From Nitriliruptoraceae bacterium (GTDB taxonomy: Bacteria > Actinomycetota > Nitriliruptoria > Nitriliruptorales > Nitriliruptoraceae): DNA of 64,000 bases. Both the position numbers and the translations under genes were made by a program. Below, piece after piece: positions 18,230-27,150 of the stretch. Position 1 is the stretch's first letter. The number at the start of each line of letters is the position of its first letter. The DNA lies in assembly GCA_003565155.1 (NCBI GenBank), contig PXDB01000027.1, positions 1 to 64,000 of the forward strand, in the 5' to 3' direction. The notes below the pieces were generated by a model. The model made no database searches. It worked only from the letters and a program-made list of their open reading frames with translations, and had not been told where the DNA came from.

Positions 18230-18272
18230 GATAGGTGGTGACCCAGAGACCTGGACGACCGACCCACCTATC
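18230..18272. repeat. 9-bp inverted repeat between two genes
   Basis: GATAGGTGG at 18230-18238 and its complement at 18264-18272, 25 nt apart, between the frameshifted gene and the lipoprotein gene. Weak terminator or operator; no T-run. Confidence 0.35.
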
Positions 18273-18333
18273 GTGCGCTGTCAAGGGAGTCGCGCGCCGA
18301 GGTGGCCGCCCCGGTTCCAGGACAGGACACGTC

Positions 18334-18912
18334 ATGGTTCTCGCTTCGAGGGAGTGGCGCATCGGGGTCGTCGCCGCGTTGGCGGTGCTGCTCGCGGCCT
18401 GCGGCGAGGACGCGACCGAGCCGGAGGCCGCTGCTGCGAACGAGGAGACGGTCGCGGACGCTGGGGCCGACGACGAGGACATGGCGGCCGACGACGACAC
18501 CGCCGCGGGCTCCGGGGAGGGATCCGGAGCGGCGGCGGCCGGAGCGGGCGGCGGCCTGGTCGTCATCGGCGACGAGCGGTTCGAGACCGACGAGATCACC
18601 TGCCCGGACAGCATGAGCGGCGTCGAGTTCTACGGCGAGGCGGAGGGCCCTCGGGACAACGCCCGGATCCACGGCCGGTTCGACTCCTCGCTCCCGGAGC
18701 TGATCGGGGTCTCCTTCGCCCGTGGCGACGAGGGGGAGTGGGCGGCGATCGCGGAGAACGAGATGCTCGACCGCGGGGTGCTCGAGGACTACACCTTCGA
18801 CGTCGAGGCGCGCACCTTCTCTGGCAACGCGACCTTCATCTGGGTGCAGGAGGACGGGTTGATGGATCCCGACAGCCTCACCGACGGCACCTTCGAGATC
18901 AGCTGCAGCTGA
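18334..18912 (+). CDS. Acidic lipoprotein, function unknown
   Basis: A 192-residue protein with a signal peptide ending in LLAAC (lipobox), an acidic low-complexity linker (residues 22-65, Ala/Asp/Glu) and a folded domain of about 120 residues with two Cys, near DEITCPDSMSG and at the very end ISCS, that could form a disulfide. Motif RFDSSLPELIGVSFARG is shared with a decayed copy at 16757-16966. No family recognised. The ATG at 18334 gives a normal signal length; the ribosome site is weak (CAGGACA). Confidence 0.75.
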   Translation: MVLASREWRIGVVAALAVLLAACGEDATEPEAAAANEETVADAGADDEDMAADDDTAAGSGEGSGAAAAGAGGGLVVIGDERFETDEITCPDSMSGVEFYGEAEGPRDNARIHGRFDSSLPELIGVSFARGDEGEWAAIAENEMLDRGVLEDYTFDVEARTFSGNATFIWVQEDGLMDPDSLTDGTFEISCS

Positions 18913-18946
18913 GTGCCGCGCGAAGATCGACCGAACAGCGGCCGGC

Positions 18947-19543
18947 TCAGCCCGGACCGACCACCACCGCCCTGTCCAGTTGCGAGAGCTCCTCGACGGT
19001 GGTCTCCCCGCGGGCGAGATCGACCAGCGCGCCGGTGAGCCGGTCCAGCTGCGCTGCGAGGGCAGGATCCGTGAGGTCGCCCTCCGGCGTGAAGGCGTCC
19101 GGCGCGTTGGCCACGGCAAGCTCCAGTGGCACCACCCGTGCGCCGATGCGGTCGGCGATGCGTCGTGTCTCCGCCTGAGCCCACGCGGCGCCGAAGCGGC
19201 TGGGGCTGGCACCGATGACCGCCAGCGGTGCGCCCTGCAGCACGGCGTCGCCCGCGGGTCGCGAGGCCCAGTCCAGCGCGTTCTTCAGCGGTCCGGTGAG
19301 GGAGCCGTTGTACTCCGGGCTGGCCACCAGTACGGCGTCGGCCGCGCGGATCGCTGCGTAGAAACGGGCCACGGCCGCGTGCAGCGGCTCCACCTCGAGG
19401 TCCTCATCGAACAGCGGCAGGGCCGAGACGTGGTCGGACACCGCAAGGGTGACGTCATCCGGCAGTGACCGCGCCGCGGCTGCCAGCAGACGGCGGTTGA
19501 GGGAGTCGCGGCGCAGGCTGCCACAGAGACCGAGGATGTGCAT
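18947..19543 (-). CDS. NADPH-dependent FMN reductase
   Basis: A 198-residue flavodoxin-like enzyme that reduces FMN or quinone-type acceptors with NAD(P)H. GLCGSLRRDSLNRRLL at residues 5-20 is the phosphate loop and PEYNGSLTGPLKNALDWASR near 82-101 the family signature; IGASPSRFGAAWAQ follows. Length and start (MHILGLCGS) are typical. Single gene, divergent from the AMIN-like lipoprotein. Confidence 0.92.
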   Translation of the reverse strand: MHILGLCGSLRRDSLNRRLLAAAARSLPDDVTLAVSDHVSALPLFDEDLEVEPLHAAVARFYAAIRAADAVLVASPEYNGSLTGPLKNALDWASRPAGDAVLQGAPLAVIGASPSRFGAAWAQAETRRIADRIGARVVPLELAVANAPDAFTPEGDLTDPALAAQLDRLTGALVDLARGETTVEELSQLDRAVVVGPG

Positions 19544-19859
19544 GAGGTTCCCGAGGTGAGAGACGACCGCGTGGTTCGGAAGAAGGGCCGAGACCGGACG
19601 GCACGACAGCGCACACCTCCGGGCGCGGGGTGCCGATCCGGCCTGGCACCGGGAGCGCCGGGCTCCTCCAGCCCATCCACCCGGCCGACACCGATCCTGG
19701 CAGCGGCGTGGCAGTGCGATCGGCCGACCGCCCTTCCGGGTCAGCACCCCCGACACCGTAACCCAGGCGCCGCCCCCGTCGCCCGGACGCGGTCCGAACG
19801 TCGCGGATCCCGATCCGGCGTCCGGTGCGCTCACGGCCGCGATCCCGCACCCTTGCCCG
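19544..19859. other. Divergent intergenic region, nothing definite
   Basis: Holds the promoters of the FMN reductase (leftward) and the AMIN-like lipoprotein (rightward), but I cannot point to convincing boxes or operators. Confidence 0.4.
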
Positions 19860-20669
19860 TTGCACGTACGGCCGCAACGAGAAGCCGCGACCCTCGGAGT
19901 CATCATCTCCACGACCCACGCACCCCGCGACCGCAGGGCGACGATCAGGACCACGGCCATCGCCGGTGCCGCGGCCCTGGCGCTGGCCGCCTGCGGCCCC
20001 GCCGACGAGGAGCCGGAGACCGACCCGGAGCCCATCGAGGAACCCGACGACGGGACGGAGGAGTTCGACGACGAGGCCGGGCTCGACGAGGGCCTCGACG
20101 ACGACACCGTCGAGGACGAGGAGCCCTCCGAGGACACCACCGAGGAGGACGCGACCGAGGAGGACGCGACCGACAACGGCGACGACGAGCAGGCCGCCGG
20201 TGCTGCGCCGCTGAATACGGAGGAGACCACCGACATCTCGGAGCGCGAGAGCGTCGACGGCCGCTTCATCGTCACCGACGTCCGTGTCGGTACCCACGAT
20301 GGCTTCGACCGCCTCACCGTCGAACTGGACGGCGAGGGCGAGGCCGGCTGGTTCACGGAGCTGACCGACGAGCCCACCTCGCAGGGTTCCGGGGAACCGA
20401 TCGAGTTCGAGGGCGACATCGCCCTGTGGCTGGCCGCCAGCACCGTGACCCTGCCGGGCGATGCGCCCGAGGGCGTCGACGGAGACGCACGCGTCGACGT
20501 GGACCTCACCGTCGCCGGCCCCGAGGGTGGCGTCATCACCGAGGTGGTCGGTGACACCCTGTTCGAGGGCATCCAGACCTTCGCCATCGGCCTGGACCAG
20601 GAGCGCCCCTACCGCATCGACCGGCTCGAGGACCCCGAGCGGATCGTCATCGACGTCCTCCACGGCTGA
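19860..20669 (+). CDS. AMIN-like domain lipoprotein
   Basis: An exported protein of up to 269 residues. A basic segment (RDRRATIRT) and hydrophobic core end in ALAAC, a lipobox; about 75 very acidic residues follow, then an AMIN-like beta domain (RFIVTDVRVGTHDGFDRLTVEL to ERPYRIDRLEDPERIVIDVLHG). AMIN-type domains bind cell-wall or envelope partners; a general surface role is likely. The start is a problem: the only usable codon before the signal peptide is TTG at 19860, with no good site. GGAG at about 19895 precedes an ATC. Confidence 0.78.
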   Translation: MHVRPQREAATLGVIISTTHAPRDRRATIRTTAIAGAAALALAACGPADEEPETDPEPIEEPDDGTEEFDDEAGLDEGLDDDTVEDEEPSEDTTEEDATEEDATDNGDDEQAAGAAPLNTEETTDISERESVDGRFIVTDVRVGTHDGFDRLTVELDGEGEAGWFTELTDEPTSQGSGEPIEFEGDIALWLAASTVTLPGDAPEGVDGDARVDVDLTVAGPEGGVITEVVGDTLFEGIQTFAIGLDQERPYRIDRLEDPERIVIDVLHG

Positions 20670-20818
20670 TCCCGTACCACCGACCCGGGCCGCCCGCGAC
20701 CGCCACAGGGCGGGACGATGGTCGTGCGCCCCGGATGCAGCGGTCAGCGGCCATCGCGTACTGACGCGACCAGTACCGTCGCGCCCGACGCGGGCCCGTG
20801 GGCAGGAGGATGTACCCC

Positions 20819-22165
20819 GTGGAGGAGCGCGCTCCGCAGTCCTCGGGGGCCCCCGAGGCACCCGGCACAGAGACCGCCAAGGACCGCGGCCAGTGGTCCT
20901 CGGAGCCGGCCTTCGTGTTCTCCATGGCGGCTGCCGCCGTGGGGCTCGGCAACATCTGGCGCTTCCCCTACCTCGCCGGGGAGTACGGGGGCGGCGGGTT
21001 CATCCTCGCCTACCTCGTGGCGATGGTGGTGGTATGCCTGCCGCTGATGTACCTAGAGGTGGCCGCCGGCCGGCTCGCCCAGGGCAACACCGTCCACACC
21101 TTCCGGCAGGTCCACCGCTCCGGGCAGTGGTACGGCTGGTTCGTGGTCGGCCTGACCACCGCCATCACCAGCTACTACCTGGTGATCACCGGCTGGACCC
21201 TCGGCTACGCCGTGGACGCCGTGCGCGACGAGGTGCGGCTGTTCGACGAGTTCTCCACCGGGTACGCCTCGCTCGGGTGGACGGTCGTGGTGGTGGTGCT
21301 GGCCACCGCACTGCTGATCCGTGGCATCTCCGCCATCGAGCGGTTCTCCAAGGTGCTCATGCCGCTGCTGGCGCTGCTGATCGTCGGCCTGGTCATCACC
21401 GCCAGCCGTACGCCCGGGTGGGACGAGGCCCGCGACTTCCTCCTCGCCGCGGACCTGGGTGCGCTCACGGAGCCGAGCCTGTGGGTCATCGCCTTCGGCC
21501 AGGGCTTCTACTCGCTCGCGATCGGGCAGGGCTACCTCGTCACCTACGGCAGCTACATCCCCAAGCGCGCCCACGTTCCCCGCGCCAGCCTGGTCATCGC
21601 CGTCACCGAGACCTGCATCGCGCTGCTCGCCGGCTGGATGATCTTCCCCTTCGTGTTCACCCACGACCTCGACCCCGGCGAGGGCAGCCAGCTGGCCTTC
21701 AACACCCTGCCGCGGGCCTTCGAGGACATGGCCTTCGGGTTCCCCGTCGCCATCGCCTTCTTCGTGCTGTTCTTCGTCGCCGCCTTCAGCTCGAGCCTCG
21801 CAGGCCTGAAGGTGATCCTCAGTGCGGTCGCCGAGGAGTTCCGGCTGCGCCACACCCGGGCCGTGCTGCTGGTGACCGGTGCGATGCTGCTGCTCGCGCT
21901 GCCTTCCGCGCTCAGCTTCACCCCCGTGGACCTGCGTATCGGTGACGAGCGGGTACTCGACTTCATCGATCAGAACGTCGGGGGCCAGCTGATCCTGTTC
22001 TCCGGCATCGTCGGCGCCGGGCTCTTCTCCTGGCTGCTGCCCGCCGACCGGCTCCAGAAGGCGCTGGGGTCGACGTCGAGGTGGTGGCTGCGGCGCGTCG
22101 AGATCGTCGGCCGGTGGCTGCCGGTGGCCGTGCTGGTGTGGCTCGCGATCACCCTCGCGATGTGA
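20819..22165 (+). CDS. Na+-dependent neurotransmitter/amino-acid symporter (NSS/SNF family)
   Basis: A 448-residue transporter of the LeuT fold that imports an amino acid or amine with Na+. The signature GLGNIWRFPYL sits in the first span, near residue 40, with the unwound Na+/substrate site; EYGGGGF follows. About eleven spans can be counted, the usual bacterial number, including ITSYYLVITGW and the Na+-site region FFVLFFVAAFSSSLAGL. GTG 20819 has AGGAGG 9 nt upstream; the ATG at 20810 abuts that site and is unlikely. Its stop overlaps the rhomboid gene by 17 bp, tail to tail. Confidence 0.94.
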   Translation: MEERAPQSSGAPEAPGTETAKDRGQWSSEPAFVFSMAAAAVGLGNIWRFPYLAGEYGGGGFILAYLVAMVVVCLPLMYLEVAAGRLAQGNTVHTFRQVHRSGQWYGWFVVGLTTAITSYYLVITGWTLGYAVDAVRDEVRLFDEFSTGYASLGWTVVVVVLATALLIRGISAIERFSKVLMPLLALLIVGLVITASRTPGWDEARDFLLAADLGALTEPSLWVIAFGQGFYSLAIGQGYLVTYGSYIPKRAHVPRASLVIAVTETCIALLAGWMIFPFVFTHDLDPGEGSQLAFNTLPRAFEDMAFGFPVAIAFFVLFFVAAFSSSLAGLKVILSAVAEEFRLRHTRAVLLVTGAMLLLALPSALSFTPVDLRIGDERVLDFIDQNVGGQLILFSGIVGAGLFSWLLPADRLQKALGSTSRWWLRRVEIVGRWLPVAVLVWLAITLAM

Positions 22166-22805
22166 CCCCTTGCGCGGCGCGGCGGCCAGCCGGCCGGATG
22201 GCGTCACGCCACCCTCCGTGCACCAGGCCAGCAGCCACCATCCCCGCACCGAGGGCACCGAGGTGGGCGGCAGCACCGCTTGAGGTACCGGTCAGGGCGG
22301 CGGCCACCGACCGCACCGACTCGCCCGCCGCGAGCAGGGCGAGCAGCGCACCCGGTCGCAGCAACCGGGACGAGCGGATGCTGGTGTCCGAGGCGGCGCT
22401 CCCGAGCCGCCAACTCACCGCCGCGGTGTAGCCGATCACCGCGAAGGCCGCGCCGGAGGCGCCGTAGATCGCGGTCGTCGGCCCGTGGGTCAGCACGTGG
22501 GTTCCCAGGGCACCGAGGTGGCCGAGGAGCAAGGCGACGAGCAGACCGCCGGATCCCCGGTAGCGCTCCACCGCGGGTGCGAGCAGGCAGAGCACCACGA
22601 GGTTGCCCGCCAGGTGCAGCAGGTCCGCGTGCGCGAGCATCCAGCCCGCCGAACGCCAGGACCACCCGTCGGCCGCGGCGTAGGCCAGCGACTCCGGGCG
22701 CCACATCGGCGGGTCGCTCAGCGTCAGCGCGCCGACCAGCAGGACCGCCAGGACCAGGCACGCCGACACGGACGCGTGACGTTGCCGTTGCCCTCCACTG
22801 CCCAC
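22149..22805 (-). CDS. Rhomboid family intramembrane serine protease
   Basis: A 218-residue membrane protein with six hydrophobic spans. HADLLHLAGNLVVL (the H-x-x-x-N motif), YGASGAAFAVIGY with the nucleophile Ser in GASG, and AHLGALGAGMVAAG with the catalytic His in the last span form the rhomboid Ser-His dyad. It would cut transmembrane substrates; targets unknown. GTG start at 22805. It follows the CPBP gene on the same strand by 15 bp, so two membrane proteases are likely co-expressed. Confidence 0.92.
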   Translation of the reverse strand: MGSGGQRQRHASVSACLVLAVLLVGALTLSDPPMWRPESLAYAAADGWSWRSAGWMLAHADLLHLAGNLVVLCLLAPAVERYRGSGGLLVALLLGHLGALGTHVLTHGPTTAIYGASGAAFAVIGYTAAVSWRLGSAASDTSIRSSRLLRPGALLALLAAGESVRSVAAALTGTSSGAAAHLGALGAGMVAAGLVHGGWRDAIRPAGRRAAQGVTSRG

Positions 22806-22820
22806 GAGCGGTGCCGTCCC

Positions 22821-23723
22821 CTACAGGTCGTCGGTGGTGACGGCATCGACGCGTCCCCTCGAGCCCTTGAGCGCCGGAGCGGCGGTGGTGGCGCCGCTGC
22901 CGCTGCGCGCGACGACGTGGGCGGCAACGGACAGCCTGCCGCGCGTGCCGGTGATCACGGCGACGGTCACGAGAGCGACCACGACGAAGGCGACGAGATC
23001 GCCGAGGTCGCTGCGCGGTACCAGCTCGCCGGTCACGTTGAACCCGGCATGGACGAGGATGGCGAGGAGGATGCTCCCGCCGGAGCCGTTGGCCAACCAC
23101 AGGTAGAGCACGCCGAGCAGGACCAGCACCAGGTTGGTCGACCAGAACCGCAGTGACCCCAGCCCCAGGCCATGCTGGTAGGACCCCTCGACGAGGTAGA
23201 GGGGCAGGTGCCACACCGCCCACAGCAACCCGATGCCAAGGCCCACCACCAGCGGGTGCGCCCGGGCCTGCCAGGCGTCCGAGGCCGCACCGCGCCACCC
23301 TGGCTCCTCGACAACCCCCGCGGCGAGCGCGAACGCGACCACGCCAGCGACCGTCGGCAGGCCCCGGTCGGGAACGCTGGCTGCAACTCCCGAGAGGTCG
23401 GCGACGACGGCACCGAGGAGCGCGGGCCCGGACGCCAGCGCGACCATCGCCAGCCACCACACCGGCCGGACGCCGCGAGGGTCCCAGATGCGACGCAGGA
23501 AGCGACCTCGGTAGACGGCGTCGCCACGACGCACCAGCAACAGCGCACCGACCAGGGGGCCGAGCCCCCCGGTCATGAACAGCAGGACCGGTACCGGGCC
23601 CGGCAGGCCCGGTACCAGGGCGGCTGTCCACCACATCGCCCAGGTCCAGGAGAAGGCGAGCGCGGCGTAGCGGACGACCCCTCGTGCGCCCGGAACTGGC
23701 GGAGCGCCAACACCGCTTGCCAT
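22821..23723 (-). CDS. CPBP (CAAX/Abi) family intramembrane metalloprotease
   Basis: A 300-residue protein with about eight spans. Motif 1 AAGVVEEPGWRG holds the EExxWR pair, motif 2 LLWAVWHLPLYL supplies a His and motif 3 ILVHAGFN another, the usual metal ligands of type-II CAAX proteases. In bacteria such enzymes process small proteins or confer bacteriocin immunity; the target is unknown. The C-terminal 40 residues are Ala/Thr/Ser-rich and cytoplasmic. ATG at 23723, 15 bp upstream of the rhomboid gene. Confidence 0.93.
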   Translation of the reverse strand: MASGVGAPPVPGARGVVRYAALAFSWTWAMWWTAALVPGLPGPVPVLLFMTGGLGPLVGALLLVRRGDAVYRGRFLRRIWDPRGVRPVWWLAMVALASGPALLGAVVADLSGVAASVPDRGLPTVAGVVAFALAAGVVEEPGWRGAASDAWQARAHPLVVGLGIGLLWAVWHLPLYLVEGSYQHGLGLGSLRFWSTNLVLVLLGVLYLWLANGSGGSILLAILVHAGFNVTGELVPRSDLGDLVAFVVVALVTVAVITGTRGRLSVAAHVVARSGSGATTAAPALKGSRGRVDAVTTDDL

Positions 23724-23963
23724 CGATCACCTCGTTCGGCGCATCCTCGACGCTGACCTGCTGACCATGCTCGATCCTGGACGATGACGGCTCCGGGCGG
23801 CAGGGTCGATGGACGCAGAACGCCCGGCTCTCGGCCGAAACCCGCCGCAGTCGTCGCGGTCATGGCTAGGCTCGAGGACCGTTCCGCCGCAGCACAGCCC
23901 CTCTCTCGGATCGCCGCCCGAGCGATGTCGCAGCCGACCTTGGGGTGCATGGGAGGACGTCCG

Positions 23964-24998
23964 ATGGCCAAGTTGACCCTCGAGCGTGTCGCTGCGCTCG
24001 CAGGCGTGTCGCGTTCAACGGCCTCCCGCGTCGTCAACGGCCAGGACGGGGTGCGCCCAGAGGTCCGGAGACGCGTGCTCGACGTCGTCGAGGTGACGGG
24101 CTTCGTACCGCACGCAGCCGCACGACGGCTCGCCGGGCAGCGTGCCGACATCCTCGGGCTGGCGATCCGACAGTCGACCGAGCAGGTGTTCAGCGACCCG
24201 TACTTCGCCGCGCTCGTGCAGGGGGTCTCCGGCGCCTGCACGCAGCACGACCAGACGTTGTCGCTGTTCCTGTTCCGGTCCGGCACGGAGCATGAGGACC
24301 TCACTGCGCGGGTGCTGCGCACGAAGCTGATCGACGGGTTGATCATCACCGCCACCTTCATCGACGATCCGCTCCTGTGGCAGCTGACGGAGTCCGCGAT
24401 CCCCTTCGTCGTCGTCGGTGAGATCGGCAACAGCGACATCCCTTCCGTCGATGCCGACAACCACGGAGGAGCCGAACTCGCTGCCGATCATCTGCTGTCG
24501 CTGGGCCGGGAGCGCATCGCCGTCGTCACCGCGCCCATGCGGATCGGCTCCGCGGTAACCCGGCGCCTGGCCGTCGAGCGTCGTGTCGCGTCGGCCGGCA
24601 GGCCGCTCGACCCGGACCTCGTGGTGGAGTGCGACTCCACCGAGGAAGCGGCGTACGAGGCCACGCGCACCCTCCTCTCGGCCGATCCCGACGCCTTCTT
24701 CGTGTTCTCCGACCGGATGGCCGTCGGTGTGCTGCGTGCGGTGCGTGAAGCCGGGCGCCGGGTCCCGGAGGACGTCGCGATCGTCGGCTTCGATGACCTC
24801 CCCTCGTCCCGACAGACGACGCCACCGCTGACCACCGTCCGCCAGGATGTGAACCGGTCAGGCGAGGTGGCCGTCGACCTGCTGCTGGAGCGGATCCTTC
24901 GGCCGGATGCACCGGCCCGTCGCGTCGAGTTGCCCACCGAACTGATCGTCCGGGGCTCCACCGTCGTCGGCCGAGGCGCAGAGCTGTCACCCCGCTGA
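23964..24998 (+). CDS. LacI family transcriptional regulator
   Basis: A 344-residue regulator. The N-terminal HTH (LERVAALAGVSRSTASRVVN) with its hinge helix at about 50-58 (HAAARRLAG) binds DNA; residues 62-335 form a periplasmic-binding-protein-like sensor (LGLAIRQSTEQVFSDPYFAA, FVVVGEIGNSDIPSVDADN, AIVGFDDLPSSRQTTPPLTT). ATG 23964 has GGAGG 7 nt upstream; TAGGCT at 23867-23872 is a plausible -10. No sugar transporter or glycosidase is adjacent, so the regulon is elsewhere, and the effector is unknown. Confidence 0.95.
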   Translation: MAKLTLERVAALAGVSRSTASRVVNGQDGVRPEVRRRVLDVVEVTGFVPHAAARRLAGQRADILGLAIRQSTEQVFSDPYFAALVQGVSGACTQHDQTLSLFLFRSGTEHEDLTARVLRTKLIDGLIITATFIDDPLLWQLTESAIPFVVVGEIGNSDIPSVDADNHGGAELAADHLLSLGRERIAVVTAPMRIGSAVTRRLAVERRVASAGRPLDPDLVVECDSTEEAAYEATRTLLSADPDAFFVFSDRMAVGVLRAVREAGRRVPEDVAIVGFDDLPSSRQTTPPLTTVRQDVNRSGEVAVDLLLERILRPDAPARRVELPTELIVRGSTVVGRGAELSPR

Positions 24999-25014
24999 AC
25001 GCGGCGGCGGTCGA

Positions 25015-27150
25015 TCAGACGAGGTCGCGGGGGATCTCGAAGCGCCACTGCCGGGCGGCAACGCGCACGTCCCCCTCGTAGGCATCCAGGGCGTTGGTGA
25101 CGTGGAAGGTGGTGGCGTCCCCGGTCATCGTCGAGGTGGCGACCACCCGTACCCGCCAGTCGCCGCGGGAGACCTCCGAGGTCCGCTCCGCCACCACCTC
25201 GGCGGACAGCGGTGCACCTGACACGATGGAGAAGGCGCGTTCCCAGTGCTCGGTGAGCTGGAGCCCGTCGGGCAGGCGGACCTGCTGCTCGTCGAACCAG
25301 GCCCGCAGGGTGGAGCGGCCCGACACCCAGTCGTGCACGACCTGCCGCTCGCCGCCGCGGGTCGGCTCGTCCGGCCCGTAGCCGTTGCTCAGCACGAAGC
25401 GCGGCAGCTCCTCCTCGCCGGGCTGCAACGTGCGCAGGGGCAGCGCCAGGGTGCAGCCCTCGTCGGGGTACAGGCTGAGCGTCACCGGCTCCGGGGAGGG
25501 CCACGCCCACGGCCAGTAGGTGGGCGAGACCGCCACCCGCAGGCGGCTCCCCTCGCTGAAGGTGTGACCGGCCGCGCTGAGCTGGACCGTCACCTCGGTC
25601 AGCTCGCCGGGCACCATCGGCTGTGGGTGCTCGTGGCTGTCGCGGTGGGCGAGGTTGCGCAGGCCCCTGGCCACCAGCCGGGAGACGCCGGCGGGGGTGA
25701 TCTCCGTGAGCCGGACGGCCGCCAACGCCAGCGGGCGGTCCACCGACAACGTCAGGCGCAGCTCCGGCTGGCCGAGGATGGTGAGCGGCGCGTCCAGCGG
25801 TGCGGAGTCGTAGGTCAGCGCCAGGCCGTCCTCGCGCCGCTGGTCACCGGGCAGATCCTCCACGATGCCGGCACCCATGTAGGCCCCCGCCTCGATCCCG
25901 GCGGTCTGGCTGCCGACCAGGGTGTGGGAGTCGTCGGGTGAACGGTCGGGGGAGGTGTGCCCGTCATCCAGCCACAGCCGGTGGTCGCTGCCGAGCAGCC
26001 AGCGCTGCTCGGTGACCGAGGGGCTCGGCCAGCACGGCTCGGTCGCCCACACCCCGACGCGTTCGGCCCGGTGCGGGTCGTCGTCCACCGTCTCGCGCAG
26101 GAACACCCGCAGCATCGGCTCGTCCATGATCCCGGTGTCGATGCCCTTGAGCCAGTGGTCCCAGAACCGGATCATCTCCCCGATGAAGTCGATCGGGGCA
26201 CCGGGCGCCCCGTAGTCGGGGTAGACGTGGCCCCAGGGGCCGATCATGCCCTTACGCGGACCGGAGTAGCCCTCCATGACCCGGAGCACGGCGTCGCGGT
26301 AGGCGTCGTCCCACCCGCCGACCATGTAGACGGCGGCCTGCATGGCGTCGAGGTCCTCCGACACCGAACCGTGCTTCCAGTACTCGTCACGGCGCTGGTG
26401 GGACAGCCAGGTCTCGACGAAGGGCGTGACATCGAGGCGGTCGAGCCACATCCGGCGCCAGTCGTCGCCGAGCACGGCCGGGTCGGGTGGCCGGGCACCG
26501 GCGGAGAGCATCCGGGTCGACCACGGCAACATCTCCGAGGCGATGACGCACCCACCGTGGTAGTGCACGTCGTCGGCGTAGCGGTCGTCGGTGGAGCACA
26601 CGCTGACGACCGCCTTCAGCGCCGGGGGGCGCAGCGCCGCGATCTGCAGGGCGTTGAAGCCGCCCCAGGAGATCCCCTTCATCCCGACGTTGCCGTTGCA
26701 CCAGGACTGGGCGGCGAGCCAGGCGATCCCCTCGCAGCCGTCATCCAGCTCCTGTTGGGCGTACTCGTCGAACATCAGCCCTTCGGAGTCTCCGGAGCCG
26801 CGCAGATCGACCCGCACCATCGCGTAGCCGTAGGAGGCCATCTCCGTGCCGCGTTCGCGATCACGGACCGCGGTGGCGTCGTTCTTTCGGTACGGGAGGT
26901 ACTCCAGCAGGGCAGGGACCGGGTGCTCCTCGGCGTCCACGGGCAGCCAGATGCGCGCGGCGAGCCGCACGCGATCGGACACCTCGATCCAGAGGTGGGT
27001 GAGCTCGCGGACCTCTCTGGTGGGGCGGGACGGCGCATCGACGCCGGGGATAGGGCGTGGCGATCCGTCCGCCTCCTCTGGGCGCGGTGCGGTCGATGTC
27101 TGCGTGCGCGCGCCGGCTGCGGCGTCCCGCGGGGTCGAACCTGCGGTCAC
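25015..27150 (-). CDS. CocE/NonD family hydrolase (X-Pro dipeptidyl-peptidase-like)
   Basis: A 711-residue serine hydrolase of the cocaine-esterase/X-Pro peptidase group. The nucleophile elbow is GISWGGF near residue 163; VYMVGGWDDAYRDA contains the acid and GPWGHVYPD the His. The C-terminal jelly-roll (about 420-600: LTILGQPELRLTLSVDRPLA, SEGSRLRVAVSP) is the family's second domain. Substrate cannot be told. The GTG start overlaps the ddl stop (GTGA), so the two are translationally coupled, which hints at a peptide or cell-wall role. The last 100 residues extend beyond many relatives. Confidence 0.88.
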   Translation of the reverse strand: MTAGSTPRDAAAGARTQTSTAPRPEEADGSPRPIPGVDAPSRPTREVRELTHLWIEVSDRVRLAARIWLPVDAEEHPVPALLEYLPYRKNDATAVRDRERGTEMASYGYAMVRVDLRGSGDSEGLMFDEYAQQELDDGCEGIAWLAAQSWCNGNVGMKGISWGGFNALQIAALRPPALKAVVSVCSTDDRYADDVHYHGGCVIASEMLPWSTRMLSAGARPPDPAVLGDDWRRMWLDRLDVTPFVETWLSHQRRDEYWKHGSVSEDLDAMQAAVYMVGGWDDAYRDAVLRVMEGYSGPRKGMIGPWGHVYPDYGAPGAPIDFIGEMIRFWDHWLKGIDTGIMDEPMLRVFLRETVDDDPHRAERVGVWATEPCWPSPSVTEQRWLLGSDHRLWLDDGHTSPDRSPDDSHTLVGSQTAGIEAGAYMGAGIVEDLPGDQRREDGLALTYDSAPLDAPLTILGQPELRLTLSVDRPLALAAVRLTEITPAGVSRLVARGLRNLAHRDSHEHPQPMVPGELTEVTVQLSAAGHTFSEGSRLRVAVSPTYWPWAWPSPEPVTLSLYPDEGCTLALPLRTLQPGEEELPRFVLSNGYGPDEPTRGGERQVVHDWVSGRSTLRAWFDEQQVRLPDGLQLTEHWERAFSIVSGAPLSAEVVAERTSEVSRGDWRVRVVATSTMTGDATTFHVTNALDAYEGDVRVAARQWRFEIPRDLV

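Noticed and set aside
14798-18333. Integrated phage or genomic island at tRNA-Gly
   Set aside because: No integrase, phage gene or second copy of the tRNA end was found; kept only as a low-weight finding.
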